Assembly: GCA_964467175.1 (NCBI GenBank)
Contig: CAYXNY010000046.1
Coordinates: 1-29,945, forward strand
Source of the DNA: JAWAFD01 sp964467175
GTDB lineage: Archaea > Micrarchaeota > Micrarchaeia > Anstonellales > J096
Length of the DNA stretch: 29,945 nt
Direction: 5' to 3'
The notes under the pieces are model-generated. The model was given only the letters and a program-made list of their open reading frames with translations, ran no database searches and had not been told where the DNA came from. Numbering within the stretch: the first letter of the stretch is position 1; every line of letters begins with the position of its first letter. This document shows positions 22,452-28,907 of the stretch, one piece after another. Position numbers and translations under genes: made by a program.

Positions 22452-23498
22452 TCAACCCACCACATCCCTTATAAAATCATCTTTTATCGCAATAACTATA
22501 AGCTTTTTGCATTCCAACGGCTTCCCCAAAATTTCTGAAAAGCTCGGCTTTGTCCTTCCCCCATCGCCGTTGACAAGTTCTTTTATATACGTTCCGGCTT
22601 CTGCCTCTATTCCAGCGTACTGCCCCTCCTCATCCTCTCCGAACCCAATCCTGTAAATTTTCCTTTTCCTGACCTTATTCGCCCGCCTTCTCTCAACCCT
22701 CTTCGGAGTCCGCTGCTCTATAATTTTTCCTTCTATCCTTTCCCTTATTTTTTTCATCTCCTCTCCGCTCAACCTTTCGCTTAAATAAACCCTGTAGGTT
22801 TTGTCAAAGTGCGAATCGGTTATTATCGCAACCGTTCCTCCATCAACAATCTTTAGGTCTTCCACTTCAACAACCTTTGTTTCATTTATCCTTTTCTTTA
22901 TCCTTTCCAAATCCGGCTTTCTCTCCTTCGCGCTGAGTATTTCCATTACAAAAGGCCTTCCTGCAAAATTGAGCGCATCCACATCCTCCCTTCCGGAAGC
23001 GTGCAAGCTATGGCCGGTTCCTTCGCACTCTTCCTCCATAACCCCCCCTATTATTTCCTCTACGCTTCCCTTCCCCTTCCAATACCCCCTGCTCTGGCTC
23101 AACTCGTTTGAATATTTTTTATACCTCCCAAATATGAAAAGATTTTTCACTGAAGTAAAAATGTTTCCGTTCCAATCCACGGTGAAATTTACATCCGAGT
23201 TGCTCGCGTTGTATTTCAGTTTTGTTTTCTTGGCAAGAATTTCAACAACCTTCGCATTAAGCCAGCTTTTTATACTTTCCCCGAAGGTGATGTCAAAAAC
23301 ATCCTCCTCCCTCAAAAGAACCTCCTTCGGAATCGTTGTGGAGATGGAGAAAAATTCCGCATTTTTTACAGGGATTTCTATTTTAGCCCCCTCAACATTT
23401 TTCAGTATTCTTTCAACATTCCCCCTGCATATGTAGCATTCCCCTTGCTTAAATTTTTTTTCGAACCTTTGGTTGCAGAATTCGCATAGAATTATCAT
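22452..23498 (-). CDS. pus10: tRNA pseudouridine synthase Pus10
   Basis: About 348 residues. The enzyme makes pseudouridine at 54 and/or 55 of tRNA. The N-terminus has a zinc ribbon (Cys5, Cys8, Cys21, Cys24) and a THUMP-like region, and the catalytic block HSLHASGREDVDAL contains the GRED Asp. RPFVMEI, KTYRVYL, RRANKVRKRKIYRI and the end motif AGTYIKELVNGDGGRTKPSF are diagnostic. ATG 23498 fits a leaderless start from the TATA box at 23521-23530; the longer frame to 23546 would overlap that promoter. Confidence 0.93.
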   Translation of the reverse strand: MIILCEFCNQRFEKKFKQGECYICRGNVERILKNVEGAKIEIPVKNAEFFSISTTIPKEVLLREEDVFDITFGESIKSWLNAKVVEILAKKTKLKYNASNSDVNFTVDWNGNIFTSVKNLFIFGRYKKYSNELSQSRGYWKGKGSVEEIIGGVMEEECEGTGHSLHASGREDVDALNFAGRPFVMEILSAKERKPDLERIKKRINETKVVEVEDLKIVDGGTVAIITDSHFDKTYRVYLSERLSGEEMKKIRERIEGKIIEQRTPKRVERRRANKVRKRKIYRIGFGEDEEGQYAGIEAEAGTYIKELVNGDGGRTKPSFSEILGKPLECKKLIVIAIKDDFIRDVVG

Positions 23499-23520
23499 AT
23501 GCTTAAAAATTGCAGAAAAC

Positions 23521-23530
23521 ATTTTTATAC
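23521..23530. promoter_or_regulatory. Single bidirectional TATA box (pus10 and the 176-residue gene)
   Basis: ATTTTTATAC on the plus strand is GTATAAAAAT on the minus. Its centre is about 26 nt from the plus ATG at 23552 and about 28 nt from the minus ATG at 23498. Both are at leaderless spacing. Confidence 0.6.
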
Positions 23531-23551
23531 ATGTAGTAATAAACAATTTTC

Positions 23552-24082
23552 ATGGAAACTTTCATAGAGAGCATACACTTTGAAGCAGAGCCGAGCGAGA
23601 TTCCTATAATGGTTGCTGTTTTGCATGAGGCGATGAGAGCGAAGGGGGTTGCAAGGGAAAAGCTGATGGAATTTTTAGAGCCTTTTTCCTACGGAGATTT
23701 AAAACTCACCCCCGCAGCGCTTTATGATTTTCTAAATCTCAACGAAGAAATTTTGGAATGCATACCGGCGAGCTTATGGAAAGAATTGGAAGCGGTTGCA
23801 AAAAAGGAAACCGAAGAACTGGAGTACGTTGCTGAAGAAGAAGCAGTAAAAATAGATGTTCTCGGAAAGACTGTTAGCATAAGGCTTGCCTATGTTGGCG
23901 ACGAGGAGAAAAGGGAAGCGGTTGGGTACATAAAAAAAGTTTTGAATGCGCTGAACATAAACGAACACAAGGCAAACGTTCTCCTCGGAAGGTTTATCGC
24001 ATTTTTAAGAAGGAGCGGCTATATTAATCTTGAGAAAATAAAAGAGTTTGTGGAAAGCGAGGGAATCAAAAAATATCTCTAA
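23552..24082 (+). CDS. Unknown protein, 176 residues
   Basis: I do not recognise a family. It is soluble and mostly helical, with an acidic middle (KKETEELEYVAEEEAVKIDV), a short beta segment (VKIDVLGKTVSIRLAYVGD) and a C-terminal helical domain with NINEHKANVLLGRFIAFLRR that could be a small helix-turn-helix-like bundle. There are no Cys pairs, signal peptide or membrane helices. It is divergent from pus10 with a shared promoter. Its stop overlaps the convergent gene by 4 bp. A housekeeping role is possible, but nothing decides it. Confidence 0.78.
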   Translation: METFIESIHFEAEPSEIPIMVAVLHEAMRAKGVAREKLMEFLEPFSYGDLKLTPAALYDFLNLNEEILECIPASLWKELEAVAKKETEELEYVAEEEAVKIDVLGKTVSIRLAYVGDEEKREAVGYIKKVLNALNINEHKANVLLGRFIAFLRRSGYINLEKIKEFVESEGIKKYL

Positions 24083-25008
24083 CGGCCATTTCCGTTTTGC
24101 ATCTCTTCCGTCACCCTTTTATGCTCTTTTGTGTAGGGCGCTATTTTCTTAATTACTAACTCTACTACCCCTCCCTCTTTTGTACCTTTTTTGCACAAAC
24201 TTCTTATCTCCTCAGTGAGAAATTTGTAAAGCCCGTCCAAACTTTTATCCCCATACTTATAATAAATGTCCCATTGCTTTTTTGCAGCTCCCAATGATTT
24301 TTCGAATGTTATATTTAATGTGTCCAGCGCCCAGCCCCTCAAACTATCCAGTTGTTCTTGCGTGAGCTCCGGCTTCTTTTCGCCCGGGTAGGGCAAAACC
24401 CTTCCAGTAACTTCCAGTGCGTAAGCATCAAGAAATTCAGTGTTCAGATTGGGCGTTTCCTTTCCCCAATCTCTTTTTATTTTTTTATGAATTTCTTCTA
24501 TCTCCCCAGGCAAATACCCGCACGTTATTAAATACTCAAGAGCGCTCATCTTCTTTCCTTCAACCTCAATTGTTTTGCTGAAAAAATCCCGTGTCTCCCC
24601 TGAAATTTCAGTGGGAGCGTTCTGGGGCTGAGGCTGGAACTGCGTTCCCGCTCCGCCTATCTGTATCCCACCTCCGTTTCCGCTAGGCTCTAAGTTCTGC
24701 TTCCTAATTACTTCTGCAAGCCCTAGTATGCATGTTGGGCAGATATCTTCTACATATAAACGAGCATTCCAATATTCACTCAAAAAATCAAAGACATCAT
24801 TAGCAGTAATGTTTTCTTTTGCAGAGATTACCCTCCACTTCCTTCCTATTTCCGTACTATCGTTTCCATACCTTCTATCAAGAATCTGCGCAACGCTTTG
24901 CGTCAATTCAGCATCATAGGTTTTTGCCTCAAGTAACTTGTCTGCAAACAGTGTCGCTCCTATTATAGCAACTCCTTTAACAATATTTTTCACTCTGTTT
25001 TTTGTCAT
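24079..25008 (-). CDS. Unknown protein, 309 residues, with a possible N-terminal membrane segment
   Basis: No family recognised. Residues 5-26 (RVKNIVKGVAIIGATLFADK) could be a weak signal anchor. A CPTC pair lies near residue 88. A Gly/Gln/Pro-rich linker (GGGIQIGGAGTQFQPQPQN, about 107-126) divides it into two helical domains, the second with many Trp/Tyr and Lys/Glu residues. The codon usage looks ordinary for the window. It has its own TATA box and a leaderless start, and meets the 176-residue gene tail to tail with 4 bp of overlap. Confidence 0.75.
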   Translation of the reverse strand: MTKNRVKNIVKGVAIIGATLFADKLLEAKTYDAELTQSVAQILDRRYGNDSTEIGRKWRVISAKENITANDVFDFLSEYWNARLYVEDICPTCILGLAEVIRKQNLEPSGNGGGIQIGGAGTQFQPQPQNAPTEISGETRDFFSKTIEVEGKKMSALEYLITCGYLPGEIEEIHKKIKRDWGKETPNLNTEFLDAYALEVTGRVLPYPGEKKPELTQEQLDSLRGWALDTLNITFEKSLGAAKKQWDIYYKYGDKSLDGLYKFLTEEIRSLCKKGTKEGGVVELVIKKIAPYTKEHKRVTEEMQNGNGR

Positions 25009-25030
25009 GTTATAATTTTATGTTAAATAA

Positions 25031-25040
25031 GGTTTAAATA
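25031..25040 (-). promoter_or_regulatory. TATA box for the 309-residue gene
   Basis: The minus strand reads TATTTAAACC, centred about 28 nt upstream of the ATG at 25008. Confidence 0.55.
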
Positions 25041-25078
25041 CCTTTCTATTTCACAATTGCCGAACTCATTTTCGTTAA

Positions 25079-25115
25079 TTTTTTAAACCCATCTCCAAAA
25101 TAAGCAAAAGGGTGA
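25079..25115 (+). promoter_or_regulatory. TATA box and ribosome binding site for HMG-CoA synthase
   Basis: TTTTTTAAAC at 25079-25088 is followed by GGTGA at 25111-25115, 4 nt before the ATG. This is one of the few genes here with a short leader and a strong binding site. Confidence 0.6.
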
Positions 25116-25119
25116 GTTC

Positions 25120-26160
25120 ATGGCGGGCATAGTAGGGTATGGAGCGTACGTTCCTACATTTAGAATTACAACTAAAGAGATCGCAGAGGTTTGGGGCGAA
25201 GACCCTAAGAGAATAGAAGAAGGGCTGGGCATAAAGGAGAAAGCTGTTGCAGGAGTGGATGAGGATACCGCGACGATTTCTATTGAAGCAGCGAGGAATG
25301 CGCTCAAGAGGGCTGGGATAGATGGAAGAGAAATAGGAGCGGTTTATGTTGGAAGCGAGAGCCACCCGTACGCGGTAAACCCAACAGCTTCTACCGTTGC
25401 TGAGGCAATAGGCGCAACACCAGAGCTAACAGCCGCGGATTTGGAGTTTGCGTGCAAGGCAGGAACAGCAGGAATGCAGATGTGCATGGGGCTTGTGGAT
25501 GCAAAATACATAAAATACGGCATGACGATAGGTGCAGATACTGCGCAAGGAAAACCCGGGGATGCTTTGGAATATTCAGCCGGCTCAGGAGGAGCGGCGT
25601 TCATAATCGGCCCTGAGGAAGAGAGCTTGGCGGTGATAAAAGCAACATACTCATTTACAACAGATACCCCGGATTTCTGGAGAAGGCAGGGCGCGGACTA
25701 CCCAAGCCACGGTGCGAGGTTTACCGGCGAGCCGGCTTATTTCAAACACATTCTAGGCGCGGCAAACGGCCTTCTCAAAAAAACAAACACTAAAATAGAA
25801 GATTACGATTATTTTGTTTTTCACCAGCCAAACGCAAAATTTCCTCTGAGAGTTGCGAAAATGCTCGGCATCCAGAAAGAAAAGGTTCTTCCGGGCCTGC
25901 TCACACCGGTTATAGGAAATACATACTCGGGCGCTTCCATACTTGGCCTTGCTGCTGTCCTTGACAACGCAAAGCCCGGCGAGAGGATTCTTATTACGAG
26001 TTTTGGAAGCGGTGCCGGGAGCGACTCTTTTGCAATAGAGGTTACGGAAAAGATAAAAGAGAGGGCGGGGAAGGCACCGAAGACGATGGACTACATAAAC
26101 AGGAAAAAATATGTTTCCTATGCCATATACGCGAAAATGAGGGGGAAGCTGAAGAAATAA
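25120..26160 (+). CDS. Hydroxymethylglutaryl-CoA synthase, archaeal type
   Basis: A 346-residue thiolase-fold enzyme that condenses acetoacetyl-CoA with acetyl-CoA in the mevalonate route to isoprenoid lipids. The catalytic triad is visible: Glu80 in VGSESHPYAV, Cys112 in LEFACKAGTAG and His235 in FVFHQPNAKFP. The N-terminal MAGIVGYGAYVPTFRI and late GNTYSGASILGLAAVLD and TSFGSGAGSDSF are family signatures. In many archaea this gene is followed by acetyl-CoA acetyltransferase and a DUF35 zinc protein; here neither follows. Its presence argues that the host makes its own isoprenoids. Confidence 0.96.
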   Translation: MAGIVGYGAYVPTFRITTKEIAEVWGEDPKRIEEGLGIKEKAVAGVDEDTATISIEAARNALKRAGIDGREIGAVYVGSESHPYAVNPTASTVAEAIGATPELTAADLEFACKAGTAGMQMCMGLVDAKYIKYGMTIGADTAQGKPGDALEYSAGSGGAAFIIGPEEESLAVIKATYSFTTDTPDFWRRQGADYPSHGARFTGEPAYFKHILGAANGLLKKTNTKIEDYDYFVFHQPNAKFPLRVAKMLGIQKEKVLPGLLTPVIGNTYSGASILGLAAVLDNAKPGERILITSFGSGAGSDSFAIEVTEKIKERAGKAPKTMDYINRKKYVSYAIYAKMRGKLKK

Positions 26161-26183
26161 TCCGTATTGAACCAAAACGATAG

Positions 26184-26200
26184 GTTTAAATTTTTTTAAA
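26184..26200 (+). promoter_or_regulatory. TATA region for the first MNT/HEPN pair
   Basis: GTTTAAATTTTTTTAAA holds two overlapping TATA-like elements. The downstream one is about 26 nt from the ATG at 26223. Confidence 0.5.
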
Positions 26201-26222
26201 TTGCAGTTTATTAAGTGAAAAT

Positions 26223-26507
26223 ATGTTGAGTGTGGCGGACATAAAGAAGAAGGTCATCCCGATTCTGGAGCGCTACGGCGTTAAAAGGGCTGCATTGTTT
26301 GGTTCATTTGTTAGAGGGGAGATGAAGAAGGGAAGTGATATCGATATACTTGTTGAAATTGACAAAGATATTAGTTTGCTTGATTTTGCCGGGATAAAGG
26401 TGGAGCTTGAGGATGCATTAGGGAAAAAAGTCGACTTGGCGGAGTACGAAACGCTTAAACCCTCAATCAAAAGGCATGTGCTCAAAGAGCGAGTAGCGAT
26501 ACTATGA
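26223..26507 (+). CDS. mntA: MntA-like minimal nucleotidyltransferase (antitoxin), pair 1
   Basis: 94 residues with the full MNT signature GSX10DXD: GSFVRG at 27-32 and Asp39/Asp41 in GSDIDILV, with a third acidic residue in KKVDLAEY (Asp71). MntA antitoxins silence their HEPN partner by adding AMP units to a Tyr next to the RNase site. The gene overlaps the downstream HEPN gene by 4 bp (ATGA), the usual arrangement for these pairs. Confidence 0.92.
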   Translation: MLSVADIKKKVIPILERYGVKRAALFGSFVRGEMKKGSDIDILVEIDKDISLLDFAGIKVELEDALGKKVDLAEYETLKPSIKRHVLKERVAIL

Positions 26508-26839
26508 AACGTAATTTGGATGTTTATCTAGACGATATTATGGAGAGCATTGAAAAGATAGAAGAATATACAAAAAAACTTAGCGAAGAAAATTTTTACA
26601 GAGATGTGAAAGTACAGGATGCTGTTCTAAGAAGATTAGAAATTATTGGTGAAGCTGTGAAAAGCATGCCAGCGGAATTCAAAAATAAAAACCACGAAAT
26701 ACCCTGGAAAAAGATCGCCGGAATGAGGGACATCCTAATTCATGCTTACTTTGGAGTGAACCTAAAGAGAGTGTGGAAGGTTGTTGTAGAGGACCTCCCT
26801 GAGTTGAAAGATAAAATAAAGAAACTAAAAAAACTTTAA
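26504..26839 (+). CDS. hepT: HepT-like HEPN ribonuclease (toxin), pair 1
   Basis: An all-helical 111-residue protein of the DUF86/HepT family. The RX4HXY motif is RDILIHAY, with Arg75, His80 and the Tyr82 that MntA modifies. HepT dimers cut RNA when unmodified. The upstream block LRRLEIIGEAVKSMP is also typical. A TATA-like element for the next gene overlaps its stop codon. Confidence 0.92.
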   Translation: MKRNLDVYLDDIMESIEKIEEYTKKLSEENFYRDVKVQDAVLRRLEIIGEAVKSMPAEFKNKNHEIPWKKIAGMRDILIHAYFGVNLKRVWKVVVEDLPELKDKIKKLKKL

Positions 26840-26843
26840 AAAT
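26834..26843 (+). promoter_or_regulatory. TATA box for the AK6-like kinase gene
   Basis: CTTTAAAAAT overlaps the hepT stop and is centred about 26 nt before the ATG at 26865. It gives an independent, leaderless transcript. Confidence 0.5.
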
Positions 26844-26864
26844 TAGTACGCCCCCACATATTCC

Positions 26865-27419
26865 ATGCGCATAATCCTAACCGGCTCCCCGTGCTCCGGA
26901 AAAACAACTCTTGCAAAAAAACTATCGGAAAAACTCCGCTACCCGTTGGTTCATCTTTCAGATTTTGTAAAAGAGAAGAAAATTTTTTCCGGCTATGACA
27001 GAAAGAAGAAGGCAAGGATTGTTGATGTGGAAGAATTGCGGAAAAAATTAAACATCGAATACGGAAAAATGAAAAACATCATTTTTGAGGGCCATCTCCT
27101 CTGCGAATTCCCGCTCCAATCGGATTTTGTTTTTGTAATCCGCTGCCATCCGGATGTTCTTGTTTCCCGCATGAAAAAGCGCAGGTATTCAAAAAAAAAG
27201 ATAGAGGAGAACGTCCTTGCCGAGCTTCTCGACTACTTTTTTGTGAAAGCAAGAGCAAATTGCACAAAAGCAAAAATTTTTGAGATAAATTCCAGCGCGA
27301 GAAACGCAGACAAAAATGTTAATCTTATAATCAATATAATAAAAGGAAAAAGAAAAAGAGGGGATAAAGTAGATTGGAGTGCAGAACTTTTGGACAAGGC
27401 CCTTTCTATGCTCCGCTAG
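26865..27419 (+). CDS. AK6/Fap7-type adenylate kinase
   Basis: A 184-residue P-loop kinase of the archaeal/eukaryotic AK6 family. The Walker A is GSPCSGKTT at 7-15. A short NMP region contains DVEELRKKL, IFEGHLLCEFP follows, and the LID-like SRMKKRRYSKKKIEENVLAE ends in the conserved EN..AE helix. In eukaryotes and archaea the family has adenylate kinase/ATPase activity and helps small-subunit ribosome maturation. The C-terminal VDWSAELLDKALSML is also typical. It has no functional link to the TA pairs that flank it that I can see. Confidence 0.9.
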   Translation: MRIILTGSPCSGKTTLAKKLSEKLRYPLVHLSDFVKEKKIFSGYDRKKKARIVDVEELRKKLNIEYGKMKNIIFEGHLLCEFPLQSDFVFVIRCHPDVLVSRMKKRRYSKKKIEENVLAELLDYFFVKARANCTKAKIFEINSSARNADKNVNLIINIIKGKRKRGDKVDWSAELLDKALSMLR

Positions 27420-27427
27420 CGCTAGCG

Positions 27428-27466
27428 TAATATTTATTAATATTGCAATAAACTACATTTTGGTGG
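27428..27466 (+). promoter_or_regulatory. Promoter and ribosome binding site of the ParB-like gene
   Basis: An AT-rich TAATATTTATTAATATTGC at 27428-27446 is followed by GGTGG at 27462-27466, 4 nt before the ATG. Confidence 0.5.
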
Positions 27467-27470
27467 TTTT

Positions 27471-27896
27471 ATGCCCATAGGTTTGATAGACGAGAAAAAA
27501 GAAAGGGAGCTTTTTGAAAAGCTGATCGCATACTACCAAAAACTTTATCCTGAAGAGATATTTGACAGGGAGGAGAAGATCCTTACCAACGATGAGATAG
27601 GAGAGCTTTACTATACCTACCCCGGGGAAGAGCAGAAAGCAACCTTTGATGAGTATGCTAGGGAGATAAATGAAGCGATAACAAGGTATAACTACTCCAC
27701 CCCTATAATTATTCTAGAAAAAGAGGAGAAGAGGATAGTTTTAGACGGCCATAGAAGGTTGAAAGTTGCCTACTCGCGCGGAATGCCTTGGAAAGCATTT
27801 GTGATAAAAGCGCATACCAAAAAAGAGTTTGGGATAGAGAAGCTCATAGAAGGAAAAGTGAAGGACCTTTTTTCGCCGATAGGGTCAAAGAAGTAA
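27471..27896 (+). CDS. Small ParB/Srx-fold-like protein
   Basis: 141 residues. The segment YSTPIIILEKEEKRIVLDGH followed by RRLKVAYSRGMPW (about residues 75-107) matches the core of ParB-like N-terminal domains (strand, (L/V)DGHRR, helix, G). The domain stands alone: there is no ParB DNA-binding helix-turn-helix and no ParA next to it. Such single domains can be nucleotide-dependent switches or nucleases, and many are uncharacterised. It lies between two MNT/HEPN pairs, with its own promoter and binding site. The function is undetermined. Confidence 0.68.
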   Translation: MPIGLIDEKKERELFEKLIAYYQKLYPEEIFDREEKILTNDEIGELYYTYPGEEQKATFDEYAREINEAITRYNYSTPIIILEKEEKRIVLDGHRRLKVAYSRGMPWKAFVIKAHTKKEFGIEKLIEGKVKDLFSPIGSKK

Positions 27897-27918
27897 TGCG
27901 CGGGTCATGTGCTGTCAG

Positions 27919-27928
27919 ATTTTTAAAC
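27919..27928 (+). promoter_or_regulatory. TATA box for the second MNT/HEPN pair
   Basis: ATTTTTAAAC is centred about 26 nt upstream of ATG 27949 and fixes that ATG, rather than the upstream frame start at 27907, as a leaderless start. Confidence 0.6.
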
Positions 27929-27948
27929 GGTTATGCTCACAAACCATT

Positions 27949-28311
27949 ATGCCTCGTCACGATGTTCTTAAGCATGTGCTAAAAAAACTTAAAGAAATCA
28001 GCAATGTTAAGGCGGTCATCCTTTTCGGTTCGTATGCAAGAAAAAAACAAAAACCCTACTCTGATATTGATGTGGCGGTTGTGCTCCACCCTATAGATGA
28101 AAAAAGCGAGATAGAAACAGCGACCCTTTCTTCTCCATTTGTCGACATTTCGCTCTTTCATAAGCTGAACCCAGCCATGCAGTTTGAGATAATTACAAAA
28201 GGAAAACCTTTGTTTGTTCGGAGCAAGGAATTTTTCAAGGAGATAAAAATATCAACTATGAACCGTTTCTTTGACCACATTCCATTGTATAAGAGGTTTG
28301 GCATGCTATGA
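27949..28311 (+). CDS. mntA: MntA-like nucleotidyltransferase (antitoxin), pair 2
   Basis: 120 residues. GSX10DXD is present (GSYARK from residue 27, Asp39/Asp41 in YSDIDVAV), with a third Asp66 in FVDISLF. It has a longer C-terminal tail than pair 1 and is clearly diverged from it, so this is not a recent duplication. The ATG at 27949 is chosen from TATA spacing and the family N-terminus. It overlaps the HEPN gene by 4 bp. Confidence 0.91.
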   Translation: MPRHDVLKHVLKKLKEISNVKAVILFGSYARKKQKPYSDIDVAVVLHPIDEKSEIETATLSSPFVDISLFHKLNPAMQFEIITKGKPLFVRSKEFFKEIKISTMNRFFDHIPLYKRFGML

Positions 28312-28694
28312 GAAAAATACAACTTGCAGACCGGATAATGAAGCATGCTGTGCGCGCTGAAAAAACAGCGGAGAAAGGCGACATCAATAAAGATGAGATC
28401 CTTTTTAACTCTGTTGCGATGGACTGTTTTCAGGCAGTAAACTACTGCATAGAGCTTGGGGAGCTTGTTGTTGAAGAAAAAAAACTCGAATCTCCATACT
28501 CCTACAGAGAAATTTTTGACGCTATTTTTTCCGCTGGTTTAATATCAATAGGGATGAGAAATGCGCTTACTAAACTGGCATATCTCAGGAATATCATCGC
28601 CCACCAGTACGGGAGCGTGGAGCCCAGACATATAAAAGAGATGGTCCATCTTATGAAATATGCAAAACAGTTTGCCAACAAGTTCAGAAAATAG
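28308..28694 (+). CDS. hepT: HepT-like HEPN ribonuclease (toxin), pair 2
   Basis: A 128-residue helical HEPN protein. RX4HXY is RNIIAHQY, with Arg94, His99 and Tyr101. NSVAMDCFQAVNYCIELGEL and the LAYLRN lead-in are typical of HepT. It is longer and different in sequence from the pair 1 toxin. With its MntA partner it forms a complete type VII-like module. Confidence 0.91.
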   Translation: MRKIQLADRIMKHAVRAEKTAEKGDINKDEILFNSVAMDCFQAVNYCIELGELVVEEKKLESPYSYREIFDAIFSAGLISIGMRNALTKLAYLRNIIAHQYGSVEPRHIKEMVHLMKYAKQFANKFRK

Positions 28695-28738
28695 TCAATT
28701 GTCTATCCTATACTTCGCTAATTGCCATGCTCCATTCA

Positions 28739-28760
28739 ATTTTTTATAAATATTTTTTTA
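28739..28760 (+). terminator. T-rich terminator after the second hepT
   Basis: Two T-tracts (six and seven T residues) follow the stop at 28694 by about 45-65 nt. The same region could also act as an upstream TATA element for the S-layer gene. Confidence 0.4.
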
Positions 28761-28774
28761 TACTCATAGAAAAA

Positions 28775-28784
28775 CTTTATAAAG
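28775..28784 (+). promoter_or_regulatory. TATA box of the S-layer gene
   Basis: CTTTATAAAG is a perfect palindromic TATA element. Initiation about 26 nt downstream would fall near 28806, exactly at the base of the first leader hairpin, leaving a leader of about 100 nt. Confidence 0.6.
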
Positions 28785-28806
28785 CTTATGTTTGAGAAGT
28801 TTTCAA

Positions 28807-28891
28807 CCCGTTTATTCATACGAATAAACAGGGTTATGGGTCCAGTGCATCGCCAAGTTCTTTTGGACCCAAACGAAAATTTCGGCGATGC
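28807..28891 (+). promoter_or_regulatory. Structured S-layer mRNA leader: 5' hairpin plus H-type pseudoknot
   Basis: The hairpin pairs GTTTATTC (28810-28817) with GAATAAAC (28822-28829), extended by CCC/GGG past a bulged A (28807-28833). The pseudoknot has stem 1, GGGTCCA (28838-28844) with TGGACCC (28864-28870), and stem 2, GCATCGCC (28847-28854) with GGCGATGC (28884-28891). Loops are 2, 9 and 13 nt, the last A-rich. The ribosome binding site GGTGA (28899-28903) begins 7 nt later and the ATG follows at 28908. All pairings are Watson-Crick. It may stabilise the mRNA or control ribosome loading. Confidence 0.62.
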
Positions 28892-28907
28892 AGGAAAAGG
28901 TGAAAGC

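Noticed and set aside
27414..27427. A 14-bp perfect palindrome (CGCTAGCGCTAGCG) at the end of the AK6 gene as an attachment or operator site
   Set aside because: It overlaps the stop codon and occurs once, with no integrase or T-tract beside it. It is too short to support a call.
28871..28884. A near-palindrome CGAAAATTTCG in the S-layer leader as an operator
   Set aside because: It is imperfect and sits in the third loop of the better-supported pseudoknot. There is no independent support.
28788..28907. A 40-codon in-frame extension of the S-layer gene from an upstream ATG
   Set aside because: It would bury the signal peptide, lies upstream of the predicted transcription start, and lacks a ribosome binding site, whereas ATG 28908 has GGTGA. 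It is kept as a caveat to the leader-structure finding.
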